NCBI RefSeq assembly: GCF_900156205.1 | Contig: NZ_FTNA01000038.1 | Location: forward strand, 1 to 38,734 | Length of the DNA stretch: 38,734 nucleotides | Direction: 5' to 3' | Origin: Leptospira interrogans | GTDB lineage: Bacteria > Spirochaetota > Leptospiria > Leptospirales > Leptospiraceae | In this document: positions 1 to 14,550 of the stretch, one piece after another | How the letters are laid out: each line of letters begins with the position of its first letter | How positions within the stretch are numbered: the first letter of the stretch is position 1 | Notes under the pieces: model-generated | Told to the model about the DNA's origin: nothing | Database searches by the model: none | What the model saw: only the letters and a program-made list of their open reading frames with translations | Made by a program: the position numbers and the translations under genes

Positions 1-243
<243 letters not shown>

Positions 244-403
244 ATTCACCTTTACCTCATTCGCTGAGTAAAAGGTGTCCGTTTTTACGTAACTAGGTTA
301 TGTGTCTAATAACGTAAAGAAAAAATCTGTGTTAGATTATTTTACATTCGTTCTATTTTGGTGTTAGTTGATAGATATGTTTTTCAGAAAGATCAAAAGT
401 AAG

Positions 404-583
404 CTAACGTGAGTTCGATGTAAGAAAATTAGAAAGAATTTTCTAAAAGTATGGGTTCTACAATTTTAGAGTTGTTCGTAAAATCGTGATTTACGGGAGA
501 TCCCACATTTTAGGAATCGATTCACAAAGTTTGGATTCTAACTTTTTCTGAAAAATGAATTCTTTACGTCGAACTTATGTTAA
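404..583. repeat. MITE-like element, family 1, copy 1
   Basis: The left end at 404-423 (CTAACGTGAGTTCGATGTAA) and the right end at 564-583 (TTACGTCGAACTTATGTTAA) are inverted repeats that agree at 16 of 20 positions. The interior matches the first part of the element at 14272-14550, for example a TTTTCTAAAA block, CTACAATTTTAGA and AAA-TCGTGATTT. At 180 bp this copy is about 100 bp shorter than copy 2, so one of them carries an internal deletion or insertion. There is no open frame. This fits a non-autonomous mobile element relic. Confidence 0.6.
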
Positions 584-1042
584 GATAATAGAGTTCTTGA
601 AAAATTTCATAACGGCGATTAACAAAACCACTTTGATCGACCATTTCATGAAACAGAAACAAGATGGAGAATTAATTTTTCAACGACTCTAATGATCTTT
701 CCGTTTTGCGAGCTGATCTGAAATTTTTTATTTGAAACTACTTTTATACAAGTGGATCGAAATCAATTCTTCTTTAGGCGTTCTTCCTTCATCTACGCTG
801 GGAACTATTTTTTTTACCGAGTAAAGATACGGAGCAATTGTTTGTTAGAGATTTGAAAGTTTTAATCAGAGCACATGACAAATCTAACTATGTTTTCTTC
901 TGTAAATTTTTGTTTTCATTTGGAGTAGGTCCTCAAATCAAACTCAGAATATTTCCGAAGTTCGCAAAAGCTTTAATTTTTAGATCCAAAGTTTTCGTTG
1001 AAAATCTCACATTTACAGAAAGATTCAGGATTTCTTAGAATA

Positions 1043-1416
1043 AGAATTTGTCCCAAATCCTAAACACCGATTTTTAGGTGGTGTTTGTTGAGTTACTTCG
1101 AACGCTCATAGAAGTGAGACGTTGAGTTTCCACCGATCTGCAGAGTGGACCATAGAAGCGATGCATTGAGTTTAGGTAGGTGGTTTGTTGAGCTATTTCG
1201 AGCGCCATAAAAGCAAAACGCTGAGTTTTTTGAACGACCGTGAAATTGAGTTTCACAAAAATGTAGAACTGCTACGAAAATTTAGCGAAGATCAGAATTG
1301 CTCGAAAGTTCGCAAATTGCCAATGAGACTATAATTTGTAGGAACTACTGCATTTTTAATTCAAGATTTCTAAAGAATGATAGCATAAAATTCTTTGAGG
1401 TTTTGGAACAAGTTCT
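1043..1416. repeat. MITE-like element, family 2, copy A
   Basis: The left end AGAATTTGTCCCAAATCC (1043-1060) and the right end at 1399-1416, whose reverse complement is AGAACTTGTTCCAAAACC, match at 15 of 18 positions. The interior carries two copies of a sub-repeat (1085-1129 and 1185-1229) with the theme TTGTTGAG-TA-TTCGA-CGC-ATAGAAG-GA-ACG-TGAGTTT, plus a partial third near 1151-1173. The last 150 bp are shared with copy B at 14891-15065. No protein is encoded. Confidence 0.55.
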
Positions 1417-1524
1417 AAGTAAAGTTCTTCTATGTTTAAGAATTCTCACAAAATCCTCAAAAGTAAGTATTCAAATCGGTAAAATTTCCAGTAAGACTGA
1501 GAAAATGTAATGAAAAACGACTTC

Positions 1525-1568
<44 letters not shown>

Positions 1569-1674
1569 GATTTAAATAACTCCATTTTTTCTTAAATCTG
1601 GATATTTCTTGAATCAATTATAAAATCAAGCTGGATGCGTAGATCTACCATTCAAGACTTAGGTTATCACAAAC

Positions 1675-4579
<2,905 letters not shown>

Positions 4580-4582
4580 TCC

Positions 4583-5411
<829 letters not shown>

Positions 5412-5422
<11 letters not shown>

Positions 5423-6020
5423 GTATCCGGCTTTTCTTAATTTAGAAAATAAGAATGTTCTGTTAATTGGTGGAGGAAAAGTCGCCTTAGAAAAGCTTCC
5501 TCATCTGATCGATTCCGGTGCAAAAATTACCTTGGTCACTTTAGAAACTTGTAAAGAAGTAGCACAAATTTTAGAAAAACATCCAGAAATTAAAGTAGAA
5601 TATAGATCTGTAGAATTTACGGATCTTCAGGGAAGAGCCCTCGTTTTTTCCGCGACGAACGATACGGATTTAAATAGGAGACTCAGTGACTATGCCCATT
5701 CTTGGAAAATTTGGATTAATTGTTCCGACGATCCAACTAACTGTGATTTTTATTCTGCTGCAGTTTTGGATAGAGGTCCGATTCGTGTTGCAATTTCTAC
5801 GGAGGGAAATTTTGCAGGAATCTCCGGAGTTGTAAAAACTACTTTAGAGGAATTGATTCCCGATGAACACGAAGAAGAATTTAAAGAACTTATGTTATTA
5901 AGAAAAGAATTAAAGTCTATTTTACCAAACCAAGAACGTAGAAGAAAAGTTCTTAAAGATTTGTTACAAACTCTCAAAGATGATTATTTTAGAATTCCAA
6001 TCGATTCAAAAAGAATATAA
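5412..6020 (+). CDS. Precorrin-2 dehydrogenase (CysG N-terminal / Met8p / SirC-like)
   Basis: This enzyme oxidises precorrin-2 to sirohydrochlorin with NAD+; some homologues also insert iron to give siroheme. The N-terminus has the characteristic Rossmann motif NVLLIGGGKVALEKLPHLI (about 14-32). The later NCSDDP and DRGPIRVAISTEG segments align with the conserved NVVDD/DRSPL--AVS part of CysG. An aspartate is kept where CysG and Met8p use one for both dehydrogenation and chelation, so bifunctionality is possible; no separate chelatase lies in the window. At 202 residues it is a stand-alone domain. Its ATG lies inside the SUMT gene (11-bp overlap) behind an AGGAGGAAAG ribosome-binding site. 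A 36-bp gap separates it from sulfite reductase. Confidence 0.9.
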
Positions 6021-6056
6021 CGAAATTATAAACTCGAAAAAGGAAAAATCCAAACT

Positions 6057-7742
6057 ATGTCAGAAGCAAAAGAACTATCACCCGTCGAAGATATAAAGTT
6101 AAACTCCAATAATCTAAGAGGAAAAATCGCAGAAGGTTTAGATCAAAACATAGATACTTATGAGGAAGACGAAAAACAACTACTTAAGTTTCACGGACTT
6201 TACCAACAAAAAGACAGAGATCGAAAAAAAGACGAAAATGGAAACGATATAGAAGCTCCTACTAGTTTTATGATTCGAGGAAGAATTCCGGGAGGAAGGT
6301 TGACTTCCGAACAGTACCTGGTTTGGGATGAATTAGGGGATAAATTTGGAGGCGGAGCAATTCGTCTAACTACCAGACAATCGGTTCAGCTTCATACATT
6401 AAGAATTTTTCATCTTAGAGACGTTATGAAAGCAATTCATGAAGTGAATCTTTCCAGTATGGGAGCTTGTGGCGACGTTGTGCGTAACGTAACTCAGGCC
6501 GTAAATCCTCTCGGTAAAAAAGAATTACAATTGTTAGACGGAGTTTCTCAGATTTTATCCGATCATTTTAAATATAAGACCAACGCTTACGCAGAAGTAT
6601 GGTTAGGTGATAAGCAGCTCAACAAGGACGAAGAAGATCCAATTTACGGTAAAACGTATTTACCTAGAAAATTTAAGATCGCAGTAACTCTTGCTGGAAA
6701 TAATACGGTGGATATTTACGCAAACGATATGGGATTTGCGGCGACTCTTTCTTCGGACGGAAACAGAATCGACGGTTATTTTGTATTTGCCGGAGGTGGT
6801 TTCGGAATGACTCACAACAAACCGGAGACATTTGCACGTGCGGCGAGTTTGCTCGGTTGGGTTCCTGAAAACGCTTTGATACCGGTGGCGGAAGCGATTG
6901 TAACTGCACATAGAGATTTTGGAGATAGGACCAATCGTAAACACGCTCGTTTAAAATATGTCCTTGCGGAAAAGGGTGTAGAATGGTTTCAATCGGAAGT
7001 CGAGTCCCGTTCTAACGTAAAACTAGATAAGGACAAACCATTACCAAATTGGGAAACTCCTTCTTATTTAGGTTGGAACGAAAGACAAGACGGTACTCTT
7101 TCTTTAGGATTTCATACCCTTGCTGGAAGAATCAAAGATTTTCCAGGTAAACCTCTGAAATCTGCTTTAAAAGAGATTATCGGTGCTTATAAGTTATCGG
7201 TTCAAATTACTGCCGATCAGGATTTGATTTTAATCGGAATTCAAAAGTCAGATCAAGAGAAGGTTGAAAAAAGATTAGAAGAATTGAATGTATCTTGGAA
7301 AAGTCCTTCTCGTCTTTATGATCGTGCACTCGCTTGTCCTGCGCTTCCTACTTGTGCACTTGCTTTAACCGAATCGGAACGTTCTTTCCCAGAAGTTTTA
7401 AACGGAATTCAAAAAGTTTTGGATAAATTGGGGCTCAGCGATCGAGCTCCTGTGGTTCGTATGACCGGATGCCCGAACGGATGTGCAAGACCTTACTCTG
7501 CGGAAGTTGGAATTGTAGGCCAACAAGCCGGAGGAAAATATTCTTTATTTTTTGGGGCCGATTCGGAAGGAACCAAGGTAGGCGAGTATGTGGCAAAAAA
7601 AATCGCACTCGCAGATATTCCCGCTCAATTGGAAAAGGCCTTTGTACTTTGGAAAAACGAAGGGGATTCCGACGAAAAATTCGGAGATTTTGTAAATAGA
7701 TTCCCTCTTGAAAGATTTAGAGAAGCGCTTGGATCTATGTAA
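6057..7742 (+). CDS. cysI: Assimilatory sulfite reductase, siroheme/[4Fe-4S] hemoprotein
   Basis: It catalyses the six-electron reduction of sulfite to sulfide, the last step of assimilatory sulfate reduction. The siroheme-[4Fe-4S] ligands are visible as C427-x5-C433 (ACPALPTC) and C472-x3-C476 (TGCPNGCARP). The N-terminal ferredoxin-like half-domain includes RLTTRQSVQLH, typical of the family. Its 561 residues are close to E. coli CysI (about 570). The family also contains nitrite reductases, but the operon context (APS reductase, ATP sulfurylase, siroheme genes) favours sulfite. No CysJ flavoprotein is present here, so the electron donor (ferredoxin or an unlinked flavoprotein) is unknown. 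It is last in the operon and converges on a minus-strand gene 9 bp away. Confidence 0.92.
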   Translation: MSEAKELSPVEDIKLNSNNLRGKIAEGLDQNIDTYEEDEKQLLKFHGLYQQKDRDRKKDENGNDIEAPTSFMIRGRIPGGRLTSEQYLVWDELGDKFGGGAIRLTTRQSVQLHTLRIFHLRDVMKAIHEVNLSSMGACGDVVRNVTQAVNPLGKKELQLLDGVSQILSDHFKYKTNAYAEVWLGDKQLNKDEEDPIYGKTYLPRKFKIAVTLAGNNTVDIYANDMGFAATLSSDGNRIDGYFVFAGGGFGMTHNKPETFARAASLLGWVPENALIPVAEAIVTAHRDFGDRTNRKHARLKYVLAEKGVEWFQSEVESRSNVKLDKDKPLPNWETPSYLGWNERQDGTLSLGFHTLAGRIKDFPGKPLKSALKEIIGAYKLSVQITADQDLILIGIQKSDQEKVEKRLEELNVSWKSPSRLYDRALACPALPTCALALTESERSFPEVLNGIQKVLDKLGLSDRAPVVRMTGCPNGCARPYSAEVGIVGQQAGGKYSLFFGADSEGTKVGEYVAKKIALADIPAQLEKAFVLWKNEGDSDEKFGDFVNRFPLERFREALGSM

Positions 7743-7751
7743 AATCTAATA

Positions 7752-8828
7752 TTAGAAAAATTGAATTTCTTCGATTATCGGTTTCATCTTTGCGATTTTT
7801 CCGATGGTCGAAGATACCAAATAAATATTTCCGGCGTGGTTTAAAACTGCGGTAATACCTGCAACCGAAGAATCCGAAAAATCTTGGTAATTGGCCGTAA
7901 TATCTCCAAAATCATTTAAAGCAAATACCAAACCTCTCGGAATATTTTTTCCAAAAAGAAAAACAGGTAAACCTGTCAGTAGGTTTTTAATTTCGGGATA
8001 TTCTTGGGTTTTATCTAAAATTTCATTTCTATGATATGGAATTCCGACCCAGAAAAAACCTCCGTTCCCACTGATCAAAGCGGGAATTCCGGGAATATTC
8101 GTAAGAAAAAATTTCTCCGTACCTCTTTGGGAACCGAATATCGGAATCGAGGAAATTCTATGTCGAAATGGTTCCGATACGAGTAAAAATTCTTCGTTAG
8201 ATGACAATGCGATTCCAGTAGGATAATACAAATCTTGATTCAAAATTTCTAATGTAAGATTTTTATCCGCTGTTACTATCATTCCGTTTGGGCGAGAAAA
8301 AAGTTCTTCTAAAAAAGATTCTTGTAATGAATACGATTGGCTGGAAACGGTGAAATATATTTTTCCGTCTTTAGAAATGTCAATTCCATGTGGAAATCGA
8401 AGAGGTGAACCGTCCGGAAGTTTAGAGATAATAGTTTTTTGTGATCCGTCTTTACGAATTTTTACGATTCCAACTTCTTCTACACAAACCAAAAGATTTC
8501 CGTGAGAATCAAATACCATTCCTAAAGGCCTTCCTGAAAGAACGGCGAAGGTTTCTATTTTTTCGTTAGTACGGATTTGTACGACTTTATGATCTGCGGT
8601 TCCAGTATAGACATAACCGCGAGCGTCTATAGCGATTGCGTAAGGTTGGTTTAAATTTTCCTTATGAATCCATTCCGATTCTAAAAGATAATTATTTTTT
8701 CCAGGATCAAAAGGAGAATCCGTGATAGATTCATTTGTATTCTTACTTGAACGTAAAAATAAAAAAATCAAGAAGGATAAAGAAAGAAAAATAAGAATAA
8801 AAAGGAATATTACAATTCTTTTAAACAT
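7752..8828 (-). CDS. Membrane-anchored six-bladed beta-propeller (SMP-30/strictosidine-synthase-like)
   Basis: The first 25 residues form a hydrophobic signal-anchor (MFKRIVIFLFILIFLSLSFL), so the protein is probably held at the inner membrane facing the periplasm. The rest shows repeating blade motifs of the NHL/SMP-30/strictosidine synthase superfamily: PYAIAIDARGYVYTG, LGMVFDSHGNLLVC, RFPHGIDISKDGKIYF, YPTGIALSSNEEFLLVSE, then GIPALISGNGGFFWVGIP. These correspond to the family's usual order and to a length of about 350 residues. The substrate is unknown; the family includes lactonases and non-enzymatic binders. It overlaps the upstream M23 peptidase gene by 8 bp (ATGTTTAA), so the two are probably co-translated. 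It could not be assigned a gene name. Confidence 0.75.
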   Translation of the reverse strand: MFKRIVIFLFILIFLSLSFLIFLFLRSSKNTNESITDSPFDPGKNNYLLESEWIHKENLNQPYAIAIDARGYVYTGTADHKVVQIRTNEKIETFAVLSGRPLGMVFDSHGNLLVCVEEVGIVKIRKDGSQKTIISKLPDGSPLRFPHGIDISKDGKIYFTVSSQSYSLQESFLEELFSRPNGMIVTADKNLTLEILNQDLYYPTGIALSSNEEFLLVSEPFRHRISSIPIFGSQRGTEKFFLTNIPGIPALISGNGGFFWVGIPYHRNEILDKTQEYPEIKNLLTGLPVFLFGKNIPRGLVFALNDFGDITANYQDFSDSSVAGITAVLNHAGNIYLVSSTIGKIAKMKPIIEEIQFF

Positions 8829-9741
8829 GGTCTCTAAAAATCGGTTTTTGTCTTTGGTTGAATCTTCTAACCTCGAAGTGTAAATGATTTCCGGTGGCTC
8901 TTCCGGTTTGACCGACTTCTCCGATCTTTTGACCTTTATGAACTTTTTCGCCCGGACGAACGGATATAGAACTTAGATGTCCGTATAAAGTTTCATATCC
9001 TAATTTATGACCTAGTATAATCAGATTTCCATAACCTCCCTTTTTATCAGAAAAATAAACTTCTCCGTCAGCAGAAGCATAAACCGGAGTTCCTTCTTCC
9101 GCTGCCATATCCAATCCTCCGTGAAAGGTTTCTTTTCTAGTAAACGGATCTTTCCTTTTTCCGAAACGAGAAGAAATAATTCCCTCGCTTCCTAATGGAC
9201 GATAAAACGCTACTCCGTAAAAAAAAGATCTTTCTTCTTTGGGAAGTCCCTTTCCTGGAATGAACCAAAGTTTTTTATCTTCATCAAAAGAGATAAACTT
9301 CTCCGCAAGTTTATATTTTTTGGAAAGTTTTTTCCGAATTAAAAAAGAGTTTTCTCTTTCATCCGAATCATAAACGCCGCGCATGTTAGGAATTAAAAGT
9401 TCCATTCCGGGATAAATATCATAAGGAGAAGCAAGGCTATTTACCGATGAAATTGTATCTATATCCATTCCGGTTCTAGCCATAATTTTAAAAAAGTTGT
9501 CTTCTTTTTTTACGACGTATCTATAAAATTCAAGCGAAGTTAATTCCGATCTTTCCAAGTTGGAAATAGAAACTTTCAGATTATTTTTAATGTCTTCCCT
9601 AAGTCGTTTTACGGATTGATTATTATAATCTAAGTTTTTCAAAAGTTCTGGTTTTTGACTGGAATTGATTCGACTGTTAAAAAAAAGAACCGTGAAAAGG
9701 AATAGTACGATTTCAATTGGATACTTGAGAGAAGGTTTCAT
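8821..9741 (-). CDS. LysM / M23 (LytM-type) zinc metallopeptidase, exported
   Basis: The open frame extends upstream to 9951, but that extension is not signal-like and runs into the divergent gene. The ATG at 9741 gives a proper signal peptide (MKPSLKYPIEIVLFLFTVLF), so I set the start there (306 residues). Residues about 75-120 form a LysM peptidoglycan-binding module (VVKKEDNFFKIMARTGMD...ELLIPN). The C-terminal half is a peptidase M23 domain with zinc and catalytic residues H207-x3-D211 (FHGGLDMA), H254 in LYGHL, and H286/H288 (GNHLHFEV). It probably cleaves peptide cross-links in the cell wall or recruits partners to it. It is transcribed divergently from the CPBP protease gene 62 bp away and overlaps the propeller gene by 8 bp. 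Confidence 0.88.
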   Translation of the reverse strand: MKPSLKYPIEIVLFLFTVLFFNSRINSSQKPELLKNLDYNNQSVKRLREDIKNNLKVSISNLERSELTSLEFYRYVVKKEDNFFKIMARTGMDIDTISSVNSLASPYDIYPGMELLIPNMRGVYDSDERENSFLIRKKLSKKYKLAEKFISFDEDKKLWFIPGKGLPKEERSFFYGVAFYRPLGSEGIISSRFGKRKDPFTRKETFHGGLDMAAEEGTPVYASADGEVYFSDKKGGYGNLIILGHKLGYETLYGHLSSISVRPGEKVHKGQKIGEVGQTGRATGNHLHFEVRRFNQRQKPIFRDHV

Positions 9742-9765
9742 GGTCTTATACGTGTAGAATCGGTT

Positions 9766-9796
<31 letters not shown>

Positions 9797-9803
9797 GACA
9801 GAA

Positions 9804-10711
<908 letters not shown>

Positions 10712-10715
<4 letters not shown>

Positions 10716-11488
10716 ACCGATATCATAGATTTTTTTTGATAACGGTTCCGCTTCTACTCATGTATCATTCTATTTTTGCGTCCGAAGTAATCGAGTTGGA
10801 AGGAAATATAGAAGAAAATAATATAAAAATTTTGGCTGCGTTAAATAAATTTGCGGAAGGTTCTGTAAAATTTAGTAAGAAGACAAAAGGATTCAAATAT
10901 CATTATACAAATCCTTGGTATTCTAGATATTCCTTTGATATTTATTTAGGAGAATTTGCAAAGCGAGATAACGTAAGTATCATAAGAATAGAAGCTCCGA
11001 AATACGGAATGGAAAAGTCGTTTCGAAATTATTTTAAAGAAGAATTACAGAAAAAAGATGCTATGGGAGTTGGTTCCGCAACAACAACGACACCCGAAGA
11101 CAAAATCGAAAAATTGGAAAAAAAATCTCATATCATATCTCAGGGATTGAATTTAATTTCTCCCGCATTATCCGTAATTTATAATTCCCACAAATCTCCC
11201 GTTTATACTTCAAGCGATGCGTTGATGAGAAGTTCTTTTTATCTTCTTAGCGATTTGTTAATTGGAGGACTTGCTTATTATTTTGCGATGAATAATAATG
11301 ATAAAAAAAGTATGATGGACAATCTTTTAAACAAGGAAGGTCCGAGCGGGAATGTTTTTGAAACTAAATACGGAGGGGTTGTGATTGCAGCTCTTGTAAT
11401 TCCGAGATTATATCGTATGGCGGGCGCAGTAGAGGATACTACCACTCACAATCGTTTATTAGAATTATCTTATACTTTTAAGTATTGA
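10712..11488 (+). CDS. Exported protein of unknown function
   Basis: I do not recognise a family. The GTG start overlaps the protease stop by 4 bp, so it is translationally coupled to it. Residues 1-23 form a signal peptide (HRFFLITVPLLLMYHSIFAS) with a likely type I cleavage after FAS. The mature part starts with acidic EVIELEGNIEENN and includes an aromatic patch around KYHYTNPWYSRYSFD (residues 63-77). A Lys/Glu-rich segment covers about 120-145. A hydrophobic segment at 178-192 (SFYLLSDLLIGGLAYYF) and another at 224-232 (VVIAALVIP) could be membrane-associated. The coupling suggests it could be a partner or substrate of the CPBP protease; that is inference only. Confidence 0.7.
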
Positions 11489-12270
11489 GTATTTGCAGAA
11501 GTAAATTGCAACTTAAAAGAAAGAGAAATTTCTATAAAATCTTAAAAAAATTGTTGTTCAATCGAATTTTTGCATAAAGCCTACAGTTTGCGATTATCAC
11601 AAAAATTAAAAATCTATTTTGAATCCGTCGAGCGCCCATAGAAGCGAGATGCTTTGTTTCACAAAAATGTGGGAACTCATACACAAATTCTAATAAAAAC
11701 TTGTAAATCCATACAATGTGATGGTTAACACTTTTTATTAGAAATTAATTATAAGATTTGGGGCAAACTTTAAATCGGCTGAGTTGTTCTTCAAACTTAT
11801 TGATCCTATGCCACTATTGATTTCTATAAAATTGAATATCTTAAGTTTTTATCATAAAACCCTATTCTAAAGCAAAATGTTGAATACTCTGTTATGTAGT
11901 TATGAGTGGAGTAATTTTGATGAGAATTGGTCTTTTGGATATAAATAACGGTATTTATACTTCTTGTTCTATATTGTCATTGGAAATTTTTCCTAAAACC
12001 GTCCAATGTAAGAACTACTATAATTTTTAATTGTCTAAGAAGTTTGCAAAGCGACGTAATCTGTGAGAATTCTTGTATAGCACTCTAGAAATAAGATTTT
12101 TCCAAATTTCGTAGATTCCTAATTTGGAAAGAGCGTTTTTTATTAAAAATTTTATGATGTCTTAAAACGGCGTTTTGAAATACAGTAAAATTTTAAAAAA
12201 TACTTTAGAAATTTAGAATGTTCTTTTTTATATTGGAACCGCTTTTTTGATTTTATAGGGACATCTGCCG
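11489..12270. other. Intergenic repeat relics upstream of the ClC gene
   Basis: No gene is visible in this 782-bp stretch. At 11620-11660 there is a degenerate copy of the TCGAGCGCCCATAGAAGCGA sub-repeat also found at 1085-1229 and 27507-27555. It is followed by TTTCACAAAAATGTGGGAAC (11667-11686), a motif also present near 14913, both parts of MITE-like family 2. The rest is AT-rich sequence with scattered fragments of the same repeats (for example AAACCGTCCAATGTAAGAAC near 11996). The ClC promoter presumably lies in the last 100 bases. Confidence 0.55.
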
Positions 12271-14118
12271 ATGAACGAAATAAAACGACCCATTTTTCAA
12301 ATCAGTGGAAGAAGATCTTTATACTTTTACTGTATCATTACAGGGATTGTTTCTGGATTAGGGGCGTTTCTTTTTTCCAGAATTCTAGCTGCATGTGAAT
12401 ATTTATTTTTAGATAGGGCGGCTGGTCTTTCCCTTCCACACGCTTCGGGAGAATTTCTAATCGATTCAAACGATGTATCTTATTGGGAAATCCCTTTTTC
12501 GGATGATTATAGACCTTGGCTTTTATTTTTTCTTCCGATCATTGGAGGTTTACTTACGGGTTGGATCGTAAATCGTTTTTCACCCGAGTCTGGAGGAACC
12601 GGTTCGGATGCAATGATTGATTCCTTTCACAATCTAGAAGGGAAAATGAATCCAGTCGTTTCGTTGATCAAATCGATTGCTACCGTCTTTACTCTTGCAA
12701 GTGGGGGAAGTGGAGGAAAGGAAGGTCCGATTTCTCAGATCGGAGCAGGTTTTGGGTCTTTACTTGCAACTCTCTTAAAAGCGGGGGCAAGAGCGAGACG
12801 AACTCTTTTACTCGCCGGAACCGCAGGAGGTTTGGGTGCAATTTTTCACGCTCCATTAGGTGGAGCGTTGACTTCGGTGGAAATGATTTATAGGGAAGAT
12901 ATAGAAAGTGATTCTTTGATTCCTTGTATCATCTCTTCGGTTTCGGCTTACTTAGTATATTCTGCTTTGAATGGGTTTAATACTGTATATCGAGTTACGA
13001 ACACTGAATTTTCAAGATATACGGATCTAATTTTTTATTTAGGTTTAGGGGTTCTCTGTTTTTTATGTGGAGACGTTTTTATCCGAATTTTTAGGAGAGT
13101 TCAGTATTTTTCTGCACGTTTGAAAGTTTCTCCGATCATTAAACCTGCGTTAGGTGGTATTGTTGTAGGGACGATTGGACTTTTTTTACCGGAGACGATC
13201 GGAAGCGGAGCGGGGGTGCTTCAAGTCGTTTTAGATGGTAAAGATCCGGTCGGAAACCAAGGAATTTTTTCATCTATGTTTGAAAGTAAGGGTCTTTGGT
13301 TGGTTACGTTATTTTTTATTTTGGCCGGAATGAAAATTCTTACTACATCGTTTACTATCGGCACCGGAGGTTCTGCTGGAATGTTTGGGCCCTCATTGTT
13401 CATAGGTGGGATGTTAGGTGGAGGTGTGGGAACTCTTGCCAAAATATTCGTTTATCCAGATCTTTCAGTTACGTCGTTTATTTTGGTCGGTATGGGAGCT
13501 TTTTATGCGGGTGTGGCAAGTGCTCCGATTGCGGGAATGATTATGATATGCGAAATGATAGGAAGTTATGTGTTACTTCCTCCTTTGATGGTGGTTTCCA
13601 TTTTAACGTTTGTATTGAGTCATAAATTAAGTTTATATCGCGCGCAAAAAGAAAATAGATTTCAATCTCCTGCACATTTTTGGGATATGAATCGGGACTT
13701 TTTAGAAGAGATTCAGGTTAAAACTTGGAAGAGTAGATTACGCGCAATTGCGGTGACTTACGATCATATTTTACTTTCTAAAATAGAAGAAGAGGCACTG
13801 AAGATTCAAGCGAGTGATTACGTGGTTATAGATCGAAACAACCGATATTTAGGAATTTTATCACTTCGAAAAGTAAGACACACTTTAGAATCGAGAGATG
13901 TTATTGCTAATTTAATTACAGTAGGAGACGTTACGGATATATCTGTACCTTTTGGAAAACCGGAAGATACATTGGCTGCTATTTTAAAGATTTTAATCGA
14001 TCGCGATATGGATAAAATTGCAATCGTGGAAGGGAATCAGTTTATCGGTTATTTTCGTTTTGCAGATCTCATGAAAATATATTTTGAAAATATATTTCCT
14101 AAAAATATAAAATCATAA
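12271..14118 (+). CDS. ClC-family chloride channel/antiporter with C-terminal CBS pair
   Basis: This inner-membrane ClC protein (615 residues) moves chloride, probably as a Cl-/H+ exchanger. The family signatures are in order: the SGGTGSDAM element near 107-115 (equivalent of GSGIP), GGKEGP at 148-153, and GTGGSAGMFGPSLFIGGMLGG near 367-387. E151 in GKEGP corresponds to the gating glutamate of CLC-ec1, and a second glutamate is kept in SVEMIYRE, which favours an exchanger over a channel; this is inferred from family knowledge. About ten hydrophobic segments span residues 18-450. Residues 470-610 form two CBS modules (VVIDRNNRYLGILSL and KIAIVEGNQFIGYFRFADL), which often bind adenine nucleotides. 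It appears monocistronic, with repeat-rich gaps on both sides. Confidence 0.92.
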   Translation: MNEIKRPIFQISGRRSLYFYCIITGIVSGLGAFLFSRILAACEYLFLDRAAGLSLPHASGEFLIDSNDVSYWEIPFSDDYRPWLLFFLPIIGGLLTGWIVNRFSPESGGTGSDAMIDSFHNLEGKMNPVVSLIKSIATVFTLASGGSGGKEGPISQIGAGFGSLLATLLKAGARARRTLLLAGTAGGLGAIFHAPLGGALTSVEMIYREDIESDSLIPCIISSVSAYLVYSALNGFNTVYRVTNTEFSRYTDLIFYLGLGVLCFLCGDVFIRIFRRVQYFSARLKVSPIIKPALGGIVVGTIGLFLPETIGSGAGVLQVVLDGKDPVGNQGIFSSMFESKGLWLVTLFFILAGMKILTTSFTIGTGGSAGMFGPSLFIGGMLGGGVGTLAKIFVYPDLSVTSFILVGMGAFYAGVASAPIAGMIMICEMIGSYVLLPPLMVVSILTFVLSHKLSLYRAQKENRFQSPAHFWDMNRDFLEEIQVKTWKSRLRAIAVTYDHILLSKIEEEALKIQASDYVVIDRNNRYLGILSLRKVRHTLESRDVIANLITVGDVTDISVPFGKPEDTLAAILKILIDRDMDKIAIVEGNQFIGYFRFADLMKIYFENIFPKNIKS

Positions 14119-14271
14119 AATTCTTTTTCGAAGGATACTGCTTAGCTTTTTAAATTCATACGAAAATGAAATGGTAAAAGGCATATTTAAAAATATTAAA
14201 TCCAATCAATAAGACTAGATGTGGGACTCTCGTAGCTTACTTATTGAACGAATCATTTTAAAGTTCATAAA

Positions 14272-14550
14272 TTAACGTGAGTTCGGCGTAAGAGAACGAG
14301 AAGGAATTTTCTAAAAATATGAATTCCTACAATTTTAGAATTTATTTGTAAAGTCGTGATTTGTAGTAGTTTCCACATCATTTTACAAACAAACCTAAGT
14401 TTTGTGTGAGTTCCCACACTTGAATGCTACAGATATAAACTTCTATTTTATCAATTGGGTAGTTCCTACATTTAAAGAGTCGATGTCGATCTGTAAAGTT
14501 CAGATCAACTTTTTCAGAGTCATGGGTTACTTACATCGAACTCATGTTAA
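14272..14550. repeat. MITE-like element, family 1, copy 2
   Basis: The left end TTAACGTGAGTTCGGCGTAA (14272-14291) and the right end TTACATCGAACTCATGTTAA (14531-14550) are inverted repeats matching at 17 of 20 positions. The first 110 bp run parallel to copy 1 at 404 onward, and the last 40 bp (AACTTTTTCAGAGTCATGGG onward) parallel its end. The extra ~100 bp in the middle has CACACTTGAATGCTACAGAT-type sequence absent from copy 1. The size, paired ends and lack of coding capacity suggest a non-autonomous element. Confidence 0.65.

Noticed and set aside
838..1038. Plus-strand 66-codon open frame
   Set aside because: It lies in AT-rich repeat-flanked DNA with no ribosome site and no family features; it looks like a random open frame.
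1298..1510. Plus-strand 70-codon open frame
   Set aside because: It falls mostly inside the family-2 repeat (1043-1416), whose sequence recurs at 14891-15065 without an equivalent open frame.
7745..7756. Palindrome TCTAATATTAGA between convergent cysI and the propeller gene
   Set aside because: It is perfect but AT-only in the centre and short, with no adequate U-tract on either strand, so I do not call it a terminator.
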